DNA of 57,508 nucleotides from CAZSWR01 sp964610885 (GCA_964610885.1 CAZSWR010000008.1:1-57508), one strand, 5' to 3'. Positions 24,291 to 34,056 are shown, counted from the stretch's first letter. Translations and numbers: made by a program. Notes: a model not told the origin generated them from the sequence alone.

Positions 24291-25490
24291 ATGAAAAAAA
24301 TCTTTTTACTAGTTTTACTGATGGGCACTTTCGGCGTGGCCCATGCGCAAGAGGATTCCACATTGCTCGCCAACGTGCTCAGCAGGATTAGTTCCGATTC
24401 AATTAAGAAAACTGTGGATTGCCTGAGCGGCGAAATCAAAGCCAACATCGACGGCCAAGACCAATATATAACGACTCGGCTCTACGGCTCCGATGGGAAT
24501 GAATTAGCGCGGAAATACATCTGCGAAAGGCTCGGCAGCTATGGTTTGTCGCCTATCGTCATCGAGAACGAAGGCGATAAATCTATTTACGCCGAAAAGC
24601 CCGGCTACTACTCGACAGACGTATGCGTTATCATTTGCGCCCACTACGACAATACGTCTGTGGACACCGGATGGGTGCACGGCGCAGACGACAATGCTTC
24701 CGGCGTGGCGGCCGTCCTCGAGGCTGCAAGGCTCTTCAAAGACTGCGCGACGGAATACTCCATCGTCTTTGCCCTCTGGGACAACGAGGAAAGCGGGCTT
24801 ATCGGAAGTTTCAACTTCGCCCAAAACTTGGGCCAACAGGGCATCAACATTCGATACGTGATAAATTTAGACATGATCGGGTACTCCGGCGAGAAAGGTA
24901 TTGCCTGCAATATCGACATCGATACGCTTCGCGACAACAGTGAGATTCCTCGGTTAATCAGCAAATACTCCGTCGGCATTCCCTACACGATGGACCTGTA
25001 TCACTATGGAAGCGACCATCTGCCATTTTGGTATTCCGGGTACAGAGCTGTCATGCTCAGCGAGGACTTCACCGGCGAAATGAATCCGAACTACCACTCT
25101 TCGCGGGACGTTTCGGCCACGCTCAACTACACTCAAGCGGCAGAAATTTCGCGCTTAGGATTTGCAATGCTGGGCCACTGGGCCGATATACGTATGAAAA
25201 TGATAGCCACTGACGACAAAACAAACGACAACAATCCAAGCGGTAGGGTAGAAGTCTTCCCCAATCCAACTCGCGGCGAATTCAACGTGTTTTGCCCACC
25301 AAGCAACGAGCAATATACTTTGTCGATTTATAATCAATTCGGCGAGCTGGCATATGCGAAACAGGATCTCTGCTCGGCAAATTCTTCACACATCAAATGC
25401 GACATATCCGCCCTGGCAGACGGCGTGTACTATGCAAAGCTCGTTACGAAAGAATCGGTGCGCTGCTTTAAGGTTGCAAAAGTGAAATAG
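24291..25490 (+). CDS. secreted M28-family aminopeptidase with T9SS sorting domain
   Basis: 399 aa: signal peptide MKKIFLLVLLMGTFGVAHAQ, then a zinc peptidase domain of the M28 fold. Likely metal ligands are H in CAHYDNTS, D in HGADDNASGVAAV, E in WDNEESGLIGS (catalytic and bridging acids), D in INLDMIGYSG, and H in GSDHLPFWYSG or NYHSSRD. The last 75 residues (VEVFPNPTRGEFNVFCPP...LSIYNQFGELAYAK...ADGVYYAKLV) are a type A T9SS C-terminal domain, so the enzyme is exported to the surface or medium to release N-terminal amino acids from peptides (family knowledge). Separated by about 110 bp from the HD hydrolase. Followed by an 8-bp satellite. Confidence 0.87.
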   Translation: MKKIFLLVLLMGTFGVAHAQEDSTLLANVLSRISSDSIKKTVDCLSGEIKANIDGQDQYITTRLYGSDGNELARKYICERLGSYGLSPIVIENEGDKSIYAEKPGYYSTDVCVIICAHYDNTSVDTGWVHGADDNASGVAAVLEAARLFKDCATEYSIVFALWDNEESGLIGSFNFAQNLGQQGINIRYVINLDMIGYSGEKGIACNIDIDTLRDNSEIPRLISKYSVGIPYTMDLYHYGSDHLPFWYSGYRAVMLSEDFTGEMNPNYHSSRDVSATLNYTQAAEISRLGFAMLGHWADIRMKMIATDDKTNDNNPSGRVEVFPNPTRGEFNVFCPPSNEQYTLSIYNQFGELAYAKQDLCSANSSHIKCDISALADGVYYAKLVTKESVRCFKVAKVK

Positions 25491-25602
25491 ATGTGATGAT
25501 GTGATGATGTGATGATGTAATGATGTGGTGATGTGGTGATGTGGTGATGAGATGATGTAATGATGTGGTGATGTGATGATGAGATGATGTAATGATGTGA
25601 TA
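25491..25602. repeat. 8-bp tandem repeat (ATGTGATG, about 14 units)
   Basis: Fourteen contiguous octamers, variants of ATGTGATG (ATGTAATG, ATGTGGTG, ATGAGATG), begin just after the peptidase stop. A partial higher-order order of variants recurs. Not protein-coding in context. The stretch 25603-25689 holds only the uvrB 5' region. Confidence 0.85.
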
Positions 25603-25689
25603 ATTAAAAGCAATTTCGGATCAGTCGAAAAGCTTTTTGTGGGGCCAAGCATAAATTGATGAGAGTAATAATTAAGCGAATAATATTTG

Positions 25690-27747
25690 ATGGATAAATT
25701 TGAATTAGTATCGAACTACAGCCCATCGGGCGACCAACCGCGGGCAATTACCGAACTGGCCGAAGGAATCGTTCGCGGGGACAAATACCAAACTCTCTTG
25801 GGCGTTACCGGATCCGGCAAGACATTTACCATCTCGAACGTAATAGCCCAGCTTAACAGGCCCACGCTCGTCATATCGCACAACAAGACGCTCGCCGCCC
25901 AGCTCTATAGCGAGTTCCGCTCATTTTTCCCGAATAACTCGGTCGAATATTTCATTTCGTACTACGATTACTACCAGCCAGAAGCGTACATCCCGAAGAC
26001 GGACACCTACATCGAGAAAGACTTCGCTATCAACGAAGAAATCGATAGGCTCCGCCTGAAGGCCACAAGCTCGCTCGTGGACGGCCGCAGGGACGTCATC
26101 ATCGTCGCTTCGGTGAGTTGCATCTATTCGATAGGGAAGAAAGAGGACTTCGAGAACAACCTTTTCCATCTGCACGTGGGCGACGTGGTTACGCGACAAT
26201 CCCTTATCTACAAGCTAAGCGACTTGTATTTTTCGCGTAACGATTTTGAATTCGCCAGAGGCACTTTCCGCGTCCGCGGGGACGTTATCGACGTTATCCC
26301 TGCCTACGAAAACAACGTGGCTGTCCGCATCGAGCAATTCGGAGACGAAATCGAAAAGCTGAGCTACATCGACGCGCTGACCGGCAAACACTTAGAGAAT
26401 CTCGAATCAGTAACTATTTTCCCAGCCAAACTATTCGTAACGACCGAATCCCAACTCACGAAGGCAATGGGCCACATACGCGACGAACTGCACGCGCGGC
26501 TCAAGGAGCTTCGTTCGGAAAACAAACTGCTCGAGGCCCAGCGTTTGGAGCAGCGCACGATCTACGACCTCGAAATGATGAAGGAAATCGGCTATTGCTC
26601 CGGCGTGGAGAACTATTCTATGCACATTTCCGGCCGCGGCTTTGGCGACCGGCCGCAGTGCCTCTTGGATTTCTTCCCCAAGGACTACCTGATGGTGATC
26701 GACGAAAGCCACGTTACGCTGCCGCAGGTGCGAGCAATGTACAATGGGGATCGCGCCCGAAAGCTGAACTTAGTCGAACACGGATTCCGACTGCCGAGCG
26801 CGCTCGAGAACCGTCCGCTAAAGTTCGAGGAGTTCAATTCTATGGTGAACCAAGCAGTTTTCGTCAGCGCTACACCCGGGGACTACGAGCTCGAGCAGTC
26901 CGGTGGCGTCATAGTGGAGCAGGTCATCCGCCCGACCGGACTGTTGGACCCGGAGATCAGCATACGGCCGATTAAGAACCAGATTGACGACCTGCTGAAC
27001 GAAATCCGCATTCGGGCAGCCAAGGGCGAAAGGGTACTCGTTACCACGCTGACGAAACGAATGAGCGAGGACCTGACGGAATATTTCCGGAACCTGAACG
27101 TGAAAGTATCATACATCCACTCGGAAATCGTCGCCCTGGAGCGCGTCGAGATCATACGCGGGCTTCGGCTCGGCGAAAGCGACGTGTTGGTGGGCGTCAA
27201 TTTGCTTCGCGAAGGAATCGATCTGCCGGAGGTTTCGCTCGTGGCGATTCTGGATGCAGACAAAGAGGGATTCCTCCGCAGCGAGCGCTCTTTGCTCCAG
27301 ATTGCCGGTCGAACCGCCCGAAACGCCGACGGAATGGTGATCCTCTACGCCGACCGAATTACCAACTCGATGCAAAGGCTAATCGACGAAACGAACCGCC
27401 GCCGGAAGTTGCAGTCCGAATACAACAAAGAACACGGCATCAATCCGGTTACAATCTACAAGTCGCTCGAGGAAATCCTGAACTCCACCTCCGTGGCCGA
27501 CATCCAAGCGCAAAAGGCCGACCGCGACTCGGCCCGCGAGACCAAAAAACTGCAAAAAGAGGCCAACGCTTCGTTCAAGCAGCTAACGCCCGACCAGCGC
27601 CGCGAACTGGCCGAACAAATGTACACTGAAATGAAAAACGCTGCCCGAGACCTGGACTTCGAGCGAGCGGCAGCGCTAAGGGACGAAATCAAGAAACTGG
27701 AACTGGCCGAAGAGCCGAAACGCAAGAAAAAAGGCACAGCCAAGTGA
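25690..27747 (+). CDS. uvrB: excinuclease ABC subunit B
   Basis: Nucleotide excision repair: UvrB receives damaged DNA from UvrA, verifies the lesion and recruits UvrC. 685 aa from the ATG (a TTG one codon upstream is ignored). Present: Walker A GVTGSGKT, the beta-hairpin region YYDYYQPEAYIPKTDTYIEKD, helicase motifs VIDESHVTLPQ and VFVSATPGDYE, VTTLTKRMSEDLTEY, LLREGIDLPEVSLVAILDADKEGFLRS, IAGRTARNADG, and the C-terminal UVR motif (QMYTEMKNAARDLDFERAAALRDEIKKLE). Full length. The end is Lys-rich (KRKKKGTAK). Monocistronic. Confidence 0.97.
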   Translation: MDKFELVSNYSPSGDQPRAITELAEGIVRGDKYQTLLGVTGSGKTFTISNVIAQLNRPTLVISHNKTLAAQLYSEFRSFFPNNSVEYFISYYDYYQPEAYIPKTDTYIEKDFAINEEIDRLRLKATSSLVDGRRDVIIVASVSCIYSIGKKEDFENNLFHLHVGDVVTRQSLIYKLSDLYFSRNDFEFARGTFRVRGDVIDVIPAYENNVAVRIEQFGDEIEKLSYIDALTGKHLENLESVTIFPAKLFVTTESQLTKAMGHIRDELHARLKELRSENKLLEAQRLEQRTIYDLEMMKEIGYCSGVENYSMHISGRGFGDRPQCLLDFFPKDYLMVIDESHVTLPQVRAMYNGDRARKLNLVEHGFRLPSALENRPLKFEEFNSMVNQAVFVSATPGDYELEQSGGVIVEQVIRPTGLLDPEISIRPIKNQIDDLLNEIRIRAAKGERVLVTTLTKRMSEDLTEYFRNLNVKVSYIHSEIVALERVEIIRGLRLGESDVLVGVNLLREGIDLPEVSLVAILDADKEGFLRSERSLLQIAGRTARNADGMVILYADRITNSMQRLIDETNRRRKLQSEYNKEHGINPVTIYKSLEEILNSTSVADIQAQKADRDSARETKKLQKEANASFKQLTPDQRRELAEQMYTEMKNAARDLDFERAAALRDEIKKLELAEEPKRKKKGTAK

Positions 27748-27932
27748 TATAATATCTTTTCCTATTTGAAATATTGTATGTGTCATTCCCGCGAAGGTGG
27801 GAATCTCCTCTTGTTTCTGATAGTTACTTATTGCATCAAGCGATTAGTTAATCAACTTTCATCTTGGAAATGATATTTGTTGTTACAAATTGGGAAGGAT
27901 AAACATTCCTGACCTATAGATTTGAGGAAAAA
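27748..27932. other. intergenic region with short palindromic repeat
   Basis: Contains ATTCCCGCGAAGGTGGGAAT (27784-27803), a palindromic repeat whose relative lies at 45616-45635. The rest is the 5' region of the next gene, ending in GAGGAAAAAATG. Confidence 0.5.
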
Positions 27933-28277
27933 ATGAATCATGAATTAGTTGCAAAATTGGAAAGCATCCTCGATGCAATAGCGATAATCGAGGAAAGCAT
28001 TGAAGGAATCAGCTTCGACGACTACCACACCGACCGCCAGAAGCGCATTCTCGCCGTCGAGCAGTTCGGGCTGATCACATCAACGATGCGCCAAATGCCC
28101 GATGAGTTCAAATCAGGGCACCCGGAAATTGAATGGAGCGAATTTGCAGGCCTGTGGGAAAGGTTCCTTCACCACGATTTCGGCATCAACGAACAGGAAA
28201 TTTGGAAAGCCTCGAAAAAGACGATAAAGAAATTGCAAAAGCAAATCGATATCCTTTTGGACGGCCAGAAACAATAA
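27933..28277 (+). CDS. HepT-like (DUF86/HEPN) protein, orphan with altered active site
   Basis: 114 aa, all-helical. The layout is that of HepT/DUF86 HEPN proteins: KLESILDAIAIIEESIEGISFDDYHTDRQKRILAVEQFGLI, then HPEIEWSEFAGLWERFLHHDFGINEQEIWKASKKTIKKLQKQI. HepT RNases use an R-x4-H-x-Y motif (for example RNxxxHDY). Aligned on HDF, the Arg position is Glu 76 and the Arg is one residue later (ERFLHHDF), so catalysis may be lost or changed. The MntA nucleotidyltransferase partner is absent. It has a good GAGG ribosome-binding site and starts about 185 bp after uvrB. HEPN fold: moderately sure; toxin activity: doubtful. Confidence 0.6.
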   Translation: MNHELVAKLESILDAIAIIEESIEGISFDDYHTDRQKRILAVEQFGLITSTMRQMPDEFKSGHPEIEWSEFAGLWERFLHHDFGINEQEIWKASKKTIKKLQKQIDILLDGQKQ

Positions 28278-28300
28278 GCCTACCCCACAGGTATTGGTCT

Positions 28301-31300
28301 CTATTCCTTTACAAATTTTGCGGAACACGACTGGCCACACTGGCGGACAACCGCCAAGTAAACTCCCTGACCCAAGCCAATTGGCAGAGTATGGTACGAA
28401 ACGGTTGCATTGCACTTCAACTCGCCTTCGTAAACAATATTGCCCAGCACATCAATCACGGTAATGCTTGCCGTTCTATCCGGCGTTGCCCCGTGGAGTT
28501 GGATAATTGGATTGCCCCTGACAGGATTCGGGGAAATCGACACGCTGAATTCTTGCGCTGGCATTGGAATATCGGAAACTGGCAGTTGATGGAAATCTGG
28601 AAGCAATTCGGCGACGTAGGTTCTGTCCGTTGCTTCGGTAATATACCCCGTAACGAGTAATTTCCCATTGCCTTCGTATTCAGCATAGTAGAGCGTGCCG
28701 GGGCGGTCATTGAGCTTTGTCGGGCCGATAATCTTCCCGCTTTTGCCCACGAAGCCTACAGCCAGCAATCCATCCATAGATCCGATAACGGCGAACAAAT
28801 CATTCTCCATGTAAACAATGCGTTGAATACGAAAACCTTTAACCGTATCGTAAGAAATTAGCTCTCCGCTTTCGCCAACAGCGGCCACATATCCCAATCC
28901 GGTTGTGTCGTTGCGCCCGGCAATGTAATGAAGCCCGTTGTCGTTGCTCGCAATCGAGAAAAATCGGGTGTATTTGCCAAGTTTTATTTGATTACTGCCA
29001 AGTATGGAGCCGTCAGCGTCGAGGACAGTAACAACCGAAACAGAGTCCCATGGGCAACTGACAACGCGAATCTTGCTGCCGGCGGAACAATCCATGTAGA
29101 GATTTTCTATGGAATAGGGCGTGATTTGGAGCCTCTTCCGATATACAAAAAGTGCATTGTTATCAAAAATAGTATTATTAAAACTATACTCACTTGCCCC
29201 AACTCCGCCGATAATCAGTTCGTTATTCAATTGAGGGATAATAACCTGAAAATCATATTCGTACATATAATCTATGGAAGCGTACTTGCACTCCTTGGAG
29301 CTCAAGTTATAACTGACTAAATACTGGCTAAACGGGTCCCCGAATTCTCCGACCGAATCTGTTTTTATATAATAAATATTTCCATCGGAATAGTGAAACG
29401 GCATCAAAACAGAACCAACCCTGCTAAGGGCGTGTTGTAGCAATTTTGAAGAGTCTGCAATATACGCCCGGCAGGCGACTGTGCTTCTTTGCTTTCTTGG
29501 ATTGCCTGTGGAGAATGTATCGGATAGAAATATTTTGGAATAAATATTCCCGTCATCGGCCTTATGCGCCCATGAGCATCTTCCGCTGAAATTTATCAAC
29601 TCCCTTGCAATTCCAATGCTCGTTACCGGTTTGCGCGATACTTTAATCAGGTTGTCTTTTTGTTTTATCTGCATTAGCGAGTCTGGATTCCAAACTGTTA
29701 GCTTGGGGCTGTAGCTGCCCGGAGCTTGGTAAACGTGGACCGGGTTCGCTTCGGGGCTTGTATTGCCATCGCCAAAATCCCATTTAAAAGTATTGCCATC
29801 GCCGATGCACAAATTGGTAAACTGAACGCTTAGTGGAGAGGAACCTTCGCTCGGGGTGCAAGAGAAATCTGTTCTCATCGATGGCTGGACCACTATTGGC
29901 GATTTCGTTTGTATCAATTTGGCAATTCCATTTCGGTAAATTGTACACGTTGGATTGTAGGTGCCCGGTTCCCTATACGTGTGGCTAATTCTGTTCGTCC
30001 TATATTTATATCCATCACCGCAATCCCAAACAATCGAATCATAGTCGCGGTTGTTGTATTCCGAAAACTGAACCGAGTCGTTTTCAAGTATCTTGTACGG
30101 AGAGGCGATAGCTATATCCACGACTGATTGTGCGTCGAAGTATGGGAATCTGAACTTGTATAAAGTATCTCTCGAGTACATACAAACCCAGCCCGAATCG
30201 TCATGTACGATTGGTTGATTCAGATATTTATTGTCCTTGGCGATGGGATAATGGTCGATAGTATCGATCACGGCCTTAATCTTTGTATCGAAAAGCAGAT
30301 AATAGTTGTTCCAAAATAGTACCAGATAATCACTGTTTTCGGCAAAAAGAATATTCTGAATATAGCCATCATATCGAATAGAGTCTTTCCGAGATTCTAA
30401 TGAATCAAAATCCGACCAAAACAGCCGTTTGTCCTGTGTGGAATATGCAATTCGGTTTCTCTTGGAGTTGGTTGCGGTATGGATGAATTGGATCGAGTCG
30501 TTCCTCAGTATTTCTACGTTTTTCTCGCCCCATGTATCCATTTTGTAATTGAAGATGGTTTTCTTCGGAGCCAACATTTTGTTGCAAAGCGTCTGGCTGA
30601 TTTTGATATGGCCGTCCAATGTACCATTGTCTCTCCCGTTTGGATCGTCGGGAACGAAACTTATATAGTAGTATTCATCGAAATTAAAGAGCATGGACAG
30701 GTTCGCATCGAGTGAGTAAACAAATTTATCGGCATCGAAGTCGCTTCTCCCGGACTCTTTCAATTTGCCGGTCGATGAGTCTTTCGCAAGTTGAATTCTA
30801 TAGGTAAGCCCTTGGTAACTTCCGAAGTCAAGCCCCCAGGCGTCCCTGCCATTGGTAGTCCTAAATGAAATATACAAAGCGGAGTCCGAGCTTATATAGT
30901 CAACAGAGATACCATGGAAGTAAGGTCTGACATACTCTGCCCCGGCGCTAATACTGTCGATGAGGATTGAAGCGATAATACTGTCTGAATTTATATCGTA
31001 GATGTCTGTGTACAAGTTATACTGTACACCATATTGCATTGGTACATATTGGGACCGAGTAATGCAGTACGTCCGGTTATCATCGCTAAAAGAAAAAGAA
31101 TTATACGTCGTATCGTATGTGGAAACCCACGGGATGCTCTTTTTCTTTACTCCATTAACGAAGTCATATTTTATTGCAAAATAGCCAATTCCTGGTTGGT
31201 CAACACCTAAAAACATATACTTCCCGTCAGGAGACAGATTCTCTGAATAAACATTACCTATGATGTTCGTATGCACATAGTACGATCCAGAATCCGCCCA

Positions 31301-31387
31301 GTAGGAATTCAGGCCACGAGCGCACAATGACGAACAACAACAAAAGAAAAGAATCGTTAGCTTATAAATCAGACCATGCCTCTGCAT
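28301..31387 (-). CDS. large secreted PKD-domain protein with T9SS sorting domain
   Basis: 1028 aa from the ATG of MQRHGLIYKLTILFFCCCSSLCARG, which gives a signal peptide; the ATG at 31429 would place 14 residues before it. The N-terminal half (to about 430) is WD/PQQ-like beta-propeller sequence with regularly spaced strands (KYMFLGVDQPGIGYFAIKYD, NRIAYSTQDKRLFWSDFD). Two PKD domains follow (DSIVWDCGDGYKYRTNRISHTYREPGTY and GDGNTFKWDFGDGNTSPEANPVHVYQAPGSY), then a second propeller-like region. The C-terminal 85 residues (VSISPNPVRGNPIIQLHG...VIDVLGNIVYEG...GVYLAVV) are a type A T9SS domain. Cell-surface or extracellular protein of unknown target. It ends 24 bp from the convergent HepT-like gene. 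Confidence 0.8.
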   Translation of the reverse strand: MQRHGLIYKLTILFFCCCSSLCARGLNSYWADSGSYYVHTNIIGNVYSENLSPDGKYMFLGVDQPGIGYFAIKYDFVNGVKKKSIPWVSTYDTTYNSFSFSDDNRTYCITRSQYVPMQYGVQYNLYTDIYDINSDSIIASILIDSISAGAEYVRPYFHGISVDYISSDSALYISFRTTNGRDAWGLDFGSYQGLTYRIQLAKDSSTGKLKESGRSDFDADKFVYSLDANLSMLFNFDEYYYISFVPDDPNGRDNGTLDGHIKISQTLCNKMLAPKKTIFNYKMDTWGEKNVEILRNDSIQFIHTATNSKRNRIAYSTQDKRLFWSDFDSLESRKDSIRYDGYIQNILFAENSDYLVLFWNNYYLLFDTKIKAVIDTIDHYPIAKDNKYLNQPIVHDDSGWVCMYSRDTLYKFRFPYFDAQSVVDIAIASPYKILENDSVQFSEYNNRDYDSIVWDCGDGYKYRTNRISHTYREPGTYNPTCTIYRNGIAKLIQTKSPIVVQPSMRTDFSCTPSEGSSPLSVQFTNLCIGDGNTFKWDFGDGNTSPEANPVHVYQAPGSYSPKLTVWNPDSLMQIKQKDNLIKVSRKPVTSIGIARELINFSGRCSWAHKADDGNIYSKIFLSDTFSTGNPRKQRSTVACRAYIADSSKLLQHALSRVGSVLMPFHYSDGNIYYIKTDSVGEFGDPFSQYLVSYNLSSKECKYASIDYMYEYDFQVIIPQLNNELIIGGVGASEYSFNNTIFDNNALFVYRKRLQITPYSIENLYMDCSAGSKIRVVSCPWDSVSVVTVLDADGSILGSNQIKLGKYTRFFSIASNDNGLHYIAGRNDTTGLGYVAAVGESGELISYDTVKGFRIQRIVYMENDLFAVIGSMDGLLAVGFVGKSGKIIGPTKLNDRPGTLYYAEYEGNGKLLVTGYITEATDRTYVAELLPDFHQLPVSDIPMPAQEFSVSISPNPVRGNPIIQLHGATPDRTASITVIDVLGNIVYEGELKCNATVSYHTLPIGLGQGVYLAVVRQCGQSCSAKFVKE

Positions 31388-31450
31388 TCGTGTGTCCTTC
31401 AAGGTATAAAAATGCAATATATAAAACATTTCTGAAAGGAAAAAATTTTT

Positions 31451-33955
31451 CTAAACGCGGACAAGCACTTCGAGTTTCGTGCCCGGCGCCTTGTGGCATT
31501 TCACTTCGCCATAGAGCTGCGAAGCAATTATCTTTATCAAACGGAAGCCGAATGGATTTTGCTCAGAGTTCTCGTACTTGTCGTTAAGGCCTTCGCCGTC
31601 GTCAGTGAAAACAATTGAGCAGAGGCCTTCGCCGAAATAGCTGAATTTGATGGCCATGTGAATCGTATTGGCAACTGGGTCGTATGATTTGATTGCATTC
31701 GAGATGATCTCGTTGATCAGCAGTGCAATCGGAATGGCTTTCTCGATTTCGATGATAACGTTGTCCGTCTTGACGTCCAGCTCGAACATCTCGGCCTTGT
31801 CGCGGAACGAATAGAGAGTGGAGAAAGCGATGGCCGAAATATAGTCTTTGGAATGTATCTGCGACAGGTTCTCCGTCCGATACAGCCGCTCGTGGATCAG
31901 CGCAATTGTTTTGATTCGGTTCAGCGCCTCGAAGAAAATGTTTTTCGCTGTTGGGTCCGAGATGGTTCGGCTCTGCATATTGATCAGGCTGGACACGATT
32001 TGGAGGTTGTTCTTCACCCTGTGGTGAATTTCTTTGACTAAAGTTTCCTTTTCGGCGACCGAATCTTCGAGTTCTTTCTGGGCTTTTTTGAAAGCTGTGA
32101 TGTCCGATACGGTGCAAATGGTAGAAGCTTTTCCTTCGATGTTCAACCTTTTGGCGCGGCGTCCGATCAGGTTCAGAGGCGAACCGTCTTTGTGCAAAAT
32201 ATTAAAATAAATGAAACCGGAGTTTTCATCGGCCTCGAGGAATTTCTCTGCGATTGGCACATCAATGCCTTTGACGATGTCGTGCAGATTCATCCTGATC
32301 ATCTCGAGCAAAGTATAGCCGGTAATATTGCAAAATGCTTCGTTGACGTAGTAGAATCTGTCGTCGTGGAGTATGAACACGCCGTCGTGAATATTATCGA
32401 CGACGCGCCTGTATTTTTCTTCGCTTTCCTTCAGCATAGCTTCCGATAGCACTCTTTCGTTGTATTCGTGCGTCAGGTGATTGTTCTTTTCGGCGATTGT
32501 GGCTTTCAGCTCTTCGTTCATTTCGTCGAGTTGCTTCTGGCTGGCCCGCAGGTCCGTTAGCACTTTGTCTAAAGAATCCTTTTGAATGTATAGCTTCTGA
32601 TTGATCCTTTTCCATCTTCTGTTGTAGAGCATCATTGCCACGACGATGAATATCGAAAGCAAAACAACCGCTGCAAGGCCACCGATCACCACTTTCTGCC
32701 TGCTGACGCGGGACTGCGTAAGGTGTTTTTCCTGCTTCTCTTCGGAGATTTTCTCTTCGTATTTGTTCAGCTGGCGCCTGCCCTCCAGGTCGTTGATCGT
32801 ATCGGAATATTCGCGGAAGCGGAGCAAATAATTAAAAGCTAATTGCTCTTCATTTCTTTGATCAAATATTTGATAGAGTATAAAATACAGCTGTTTCAGC
32901 ACGTTAAAATTATTCGAATGCATTGCAATTGGCAATCCCAATTCGGCCGAGTTCAGGGCTGCGCCGTAATTGCCCGTATCGAAATAGTTTTCGGCCAGGT
33001 CCGAATAGGCCTCGCAGATAAGCATTTTGTTGCCGTTCTTTGTCCAGTAAGTGATTGCTTGGCTTGTGAATTCCAATCTTTTTTGGAAATTACCGCTTTG
33101 CCCGATGATTCGCCCCAGCAACTGATATGAGTACCCTTGGAGAGTGTTGATTCCCTCTTGGGCGGACCGCTTGCGGCAGTATTCAGCAAAATAATATGCC
33201 GAGTCGAGCATCTCCAACTCGAAATAGACAACGGCCTTTTTATAATAACAAAGGATATTGTAGTATGGATTTCCCATTTCGCTGGATTTCGATACTATGT
33301 CGGAGTACAATTGCAGAGCATCAATCAATTGTTTGCTCGAGATAAGGCACTCGCCGAGCAGCAAACGGCACTTCATGGCCAATTCGTTATCGCCGGAGGA
33401 TTCTGCCTCGGCTATCGCGCTGACGGCTTCGCGTTGGTCCACGGGCGAGTTCTGCCAGCTTTTGTTGACGAGCGAGAGCAGAGCCTTCAGTTTGGCCTGA
33501 AGGAATTTGTTCTTAACGGATTCTACAATTGGTTTGGCTGATTTGTAGCATTGGTAAGCGTCTTTGACTCTGTTTGCCTTAATATACATCACGCCCTCGG
33601 CGATATAGCTTTCGGCCGTACCTGATTTGTATTCGGCAATCTGGTAATTATTCCTAACCTCTTCGAAGACTGCCGCCGCATCGCTGATTTGATTCTCCTC
33701 GGCGAGCAGGTTGGCATATTGTAGGCGAGAATTGTATTGCCCAATGCGGTAATTCAATTCAAATGCGCGTTGAGTATTCTCTCGGCACAGCATTTTGGCA
33801 GTATCGAGCGAAACGTTTCGGTACGCATCGACAAGCTTTTGCATGGCATCGACTTGGTCCTTGCCCGAAAGCATATCTACCGCAAAAGCGAGGCTGTCTA
33901 TGTATTTGCCTGCCAACAGATTCGTTGGCAAGCTGAACAACGCCAACGCGGTCAA
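31451..33955 (-). CDS. TPR-PAS-HisKA_2 sensor histidine kinase
   Basis: About 834 aa. An N-terminal hydrophobic segment (ALALFSLPTNLLAGK) looks like a signal peptide. A periplasmic helical repeat region with TPRs (about 20-400) is followed by one span (VVIGGLAAVVLLSIFIVVAMMLY, about 425-447) and a coiled coil. Then come a PAS domain (YRRVVDNIHDGVFILHDDRFYYVNEAF...) and a HisKA_2/HWE-like dimerisation motif VKEIHHRVKNNLQIVSSLINMQSRTI with an adjacent ATPase domain (NEIISNAIKSYDP, FTDDGEGLNDKYE, FGFRLIKIIASQLYGEV). It probably senses an envelope signal and phosphorylates an unlinked regulator. The listed start is TTG; no ATG precedes the signal peptide. The frame stays open upstream only to a TAA (ending about 33995), so a rare ATA/ATC/CTG start or this TTG must be used. 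Confidence 0.78.
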   Translation of the reverse strand: MTALALFSLPTNLLAGKYIDSLAFAVDMLSGKDQVDAMQKLVDAYRNVSLDTAKMLCRENTQRAFELNYRIGQYNSRLQYANLLAEENQISDAAAVFEEVRNNYQIAEYKSGTAESYIAEGVMYIKANRVKDAYQCYKSAKPIVESVKNKFLQAKLKALLSLVNKSWQNSPVDQREAVSAIAEAESSGDNELAMKCRLLLGECLISSKQLIDALQLYSDIVSKSSEMGNPYYNILCYYKKAVVYFELEMLDSAYYFAEYCRKRSAQEGINTLQGYSYQLLGRIIGQSGNFQKRLEFTSQAITYWTKNGNKMLICEAYSDLAENYFDTGNYGAALNSAELGLPIAMHSNNFNVLKQLYFILYQIFDQRNEEQLAFNYLLRFREYSDTINDLEGRRQLNKYEEKISEEKQEKHLTQSRVSRQKVVIGGLAAVVLLSIFIVVAMMLYNRRWKRINQKLYIQKDSLDKVLTDLRASQKQLDEMNEELKATIAEKNNHLTHEYNERVLSEAMLKESEEKYRRVVDNIHDGVFILHDDRFYYVNEAFCNITGYTLLEMIRMNLHDIVKGIDVPIAEKFLEADENSGFIYFNILHKDGSPLNLIGRRAKRLNIEGKASTICTVSDITAFKKAQKELEDSVAEKETLVKEIHHRVKNNLQIVSSLINMQSRTISDPTAKNIFFEALNRIKTIALIHERLYRTENLSQIHSKDYISAIAFSTLYSFRDKAEMFELDVKTDNVIIEIEKAIPIALLINEIISNAIKSYDPVANTIHMAIKFSYFGEGLCSIVFTDDGEGLNDKYENSEQNPFGFRLIKIIASQLYGEVKCHKAPGTKLEVLVRV

Positions 33956-33998
33956 TATAATAATGCTTCTTCTCAGGTATCTTACGATCGATATTTAG

Positions 33999-34028
33999 AA
34001 AAAAAACCCGAAACGAAAACATTCCGGG
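33999..34028 (-). terminator. Rho-independent terminator of the atp operon
   Basis: On the minus strand CCCGGAAT pairs with GTTTCGGG around a short T-rich loop, followed by eight T. It lies about 30 bases after the atpG stop and ends directly before the histidine kinase gene. Confidence 0.8.
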
Positions 34029-34056
34029 CAGAAAAATTGAAAGATTTCATCTCTCC

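Noticed and set aside
25491..25602. CRISPR or coding His-rich protein on the minus strand
   Set aside because: It is a contiguous 8-bp satellite without spacers; the HHxIIT-like translation is what such a repeat gives in any frame.
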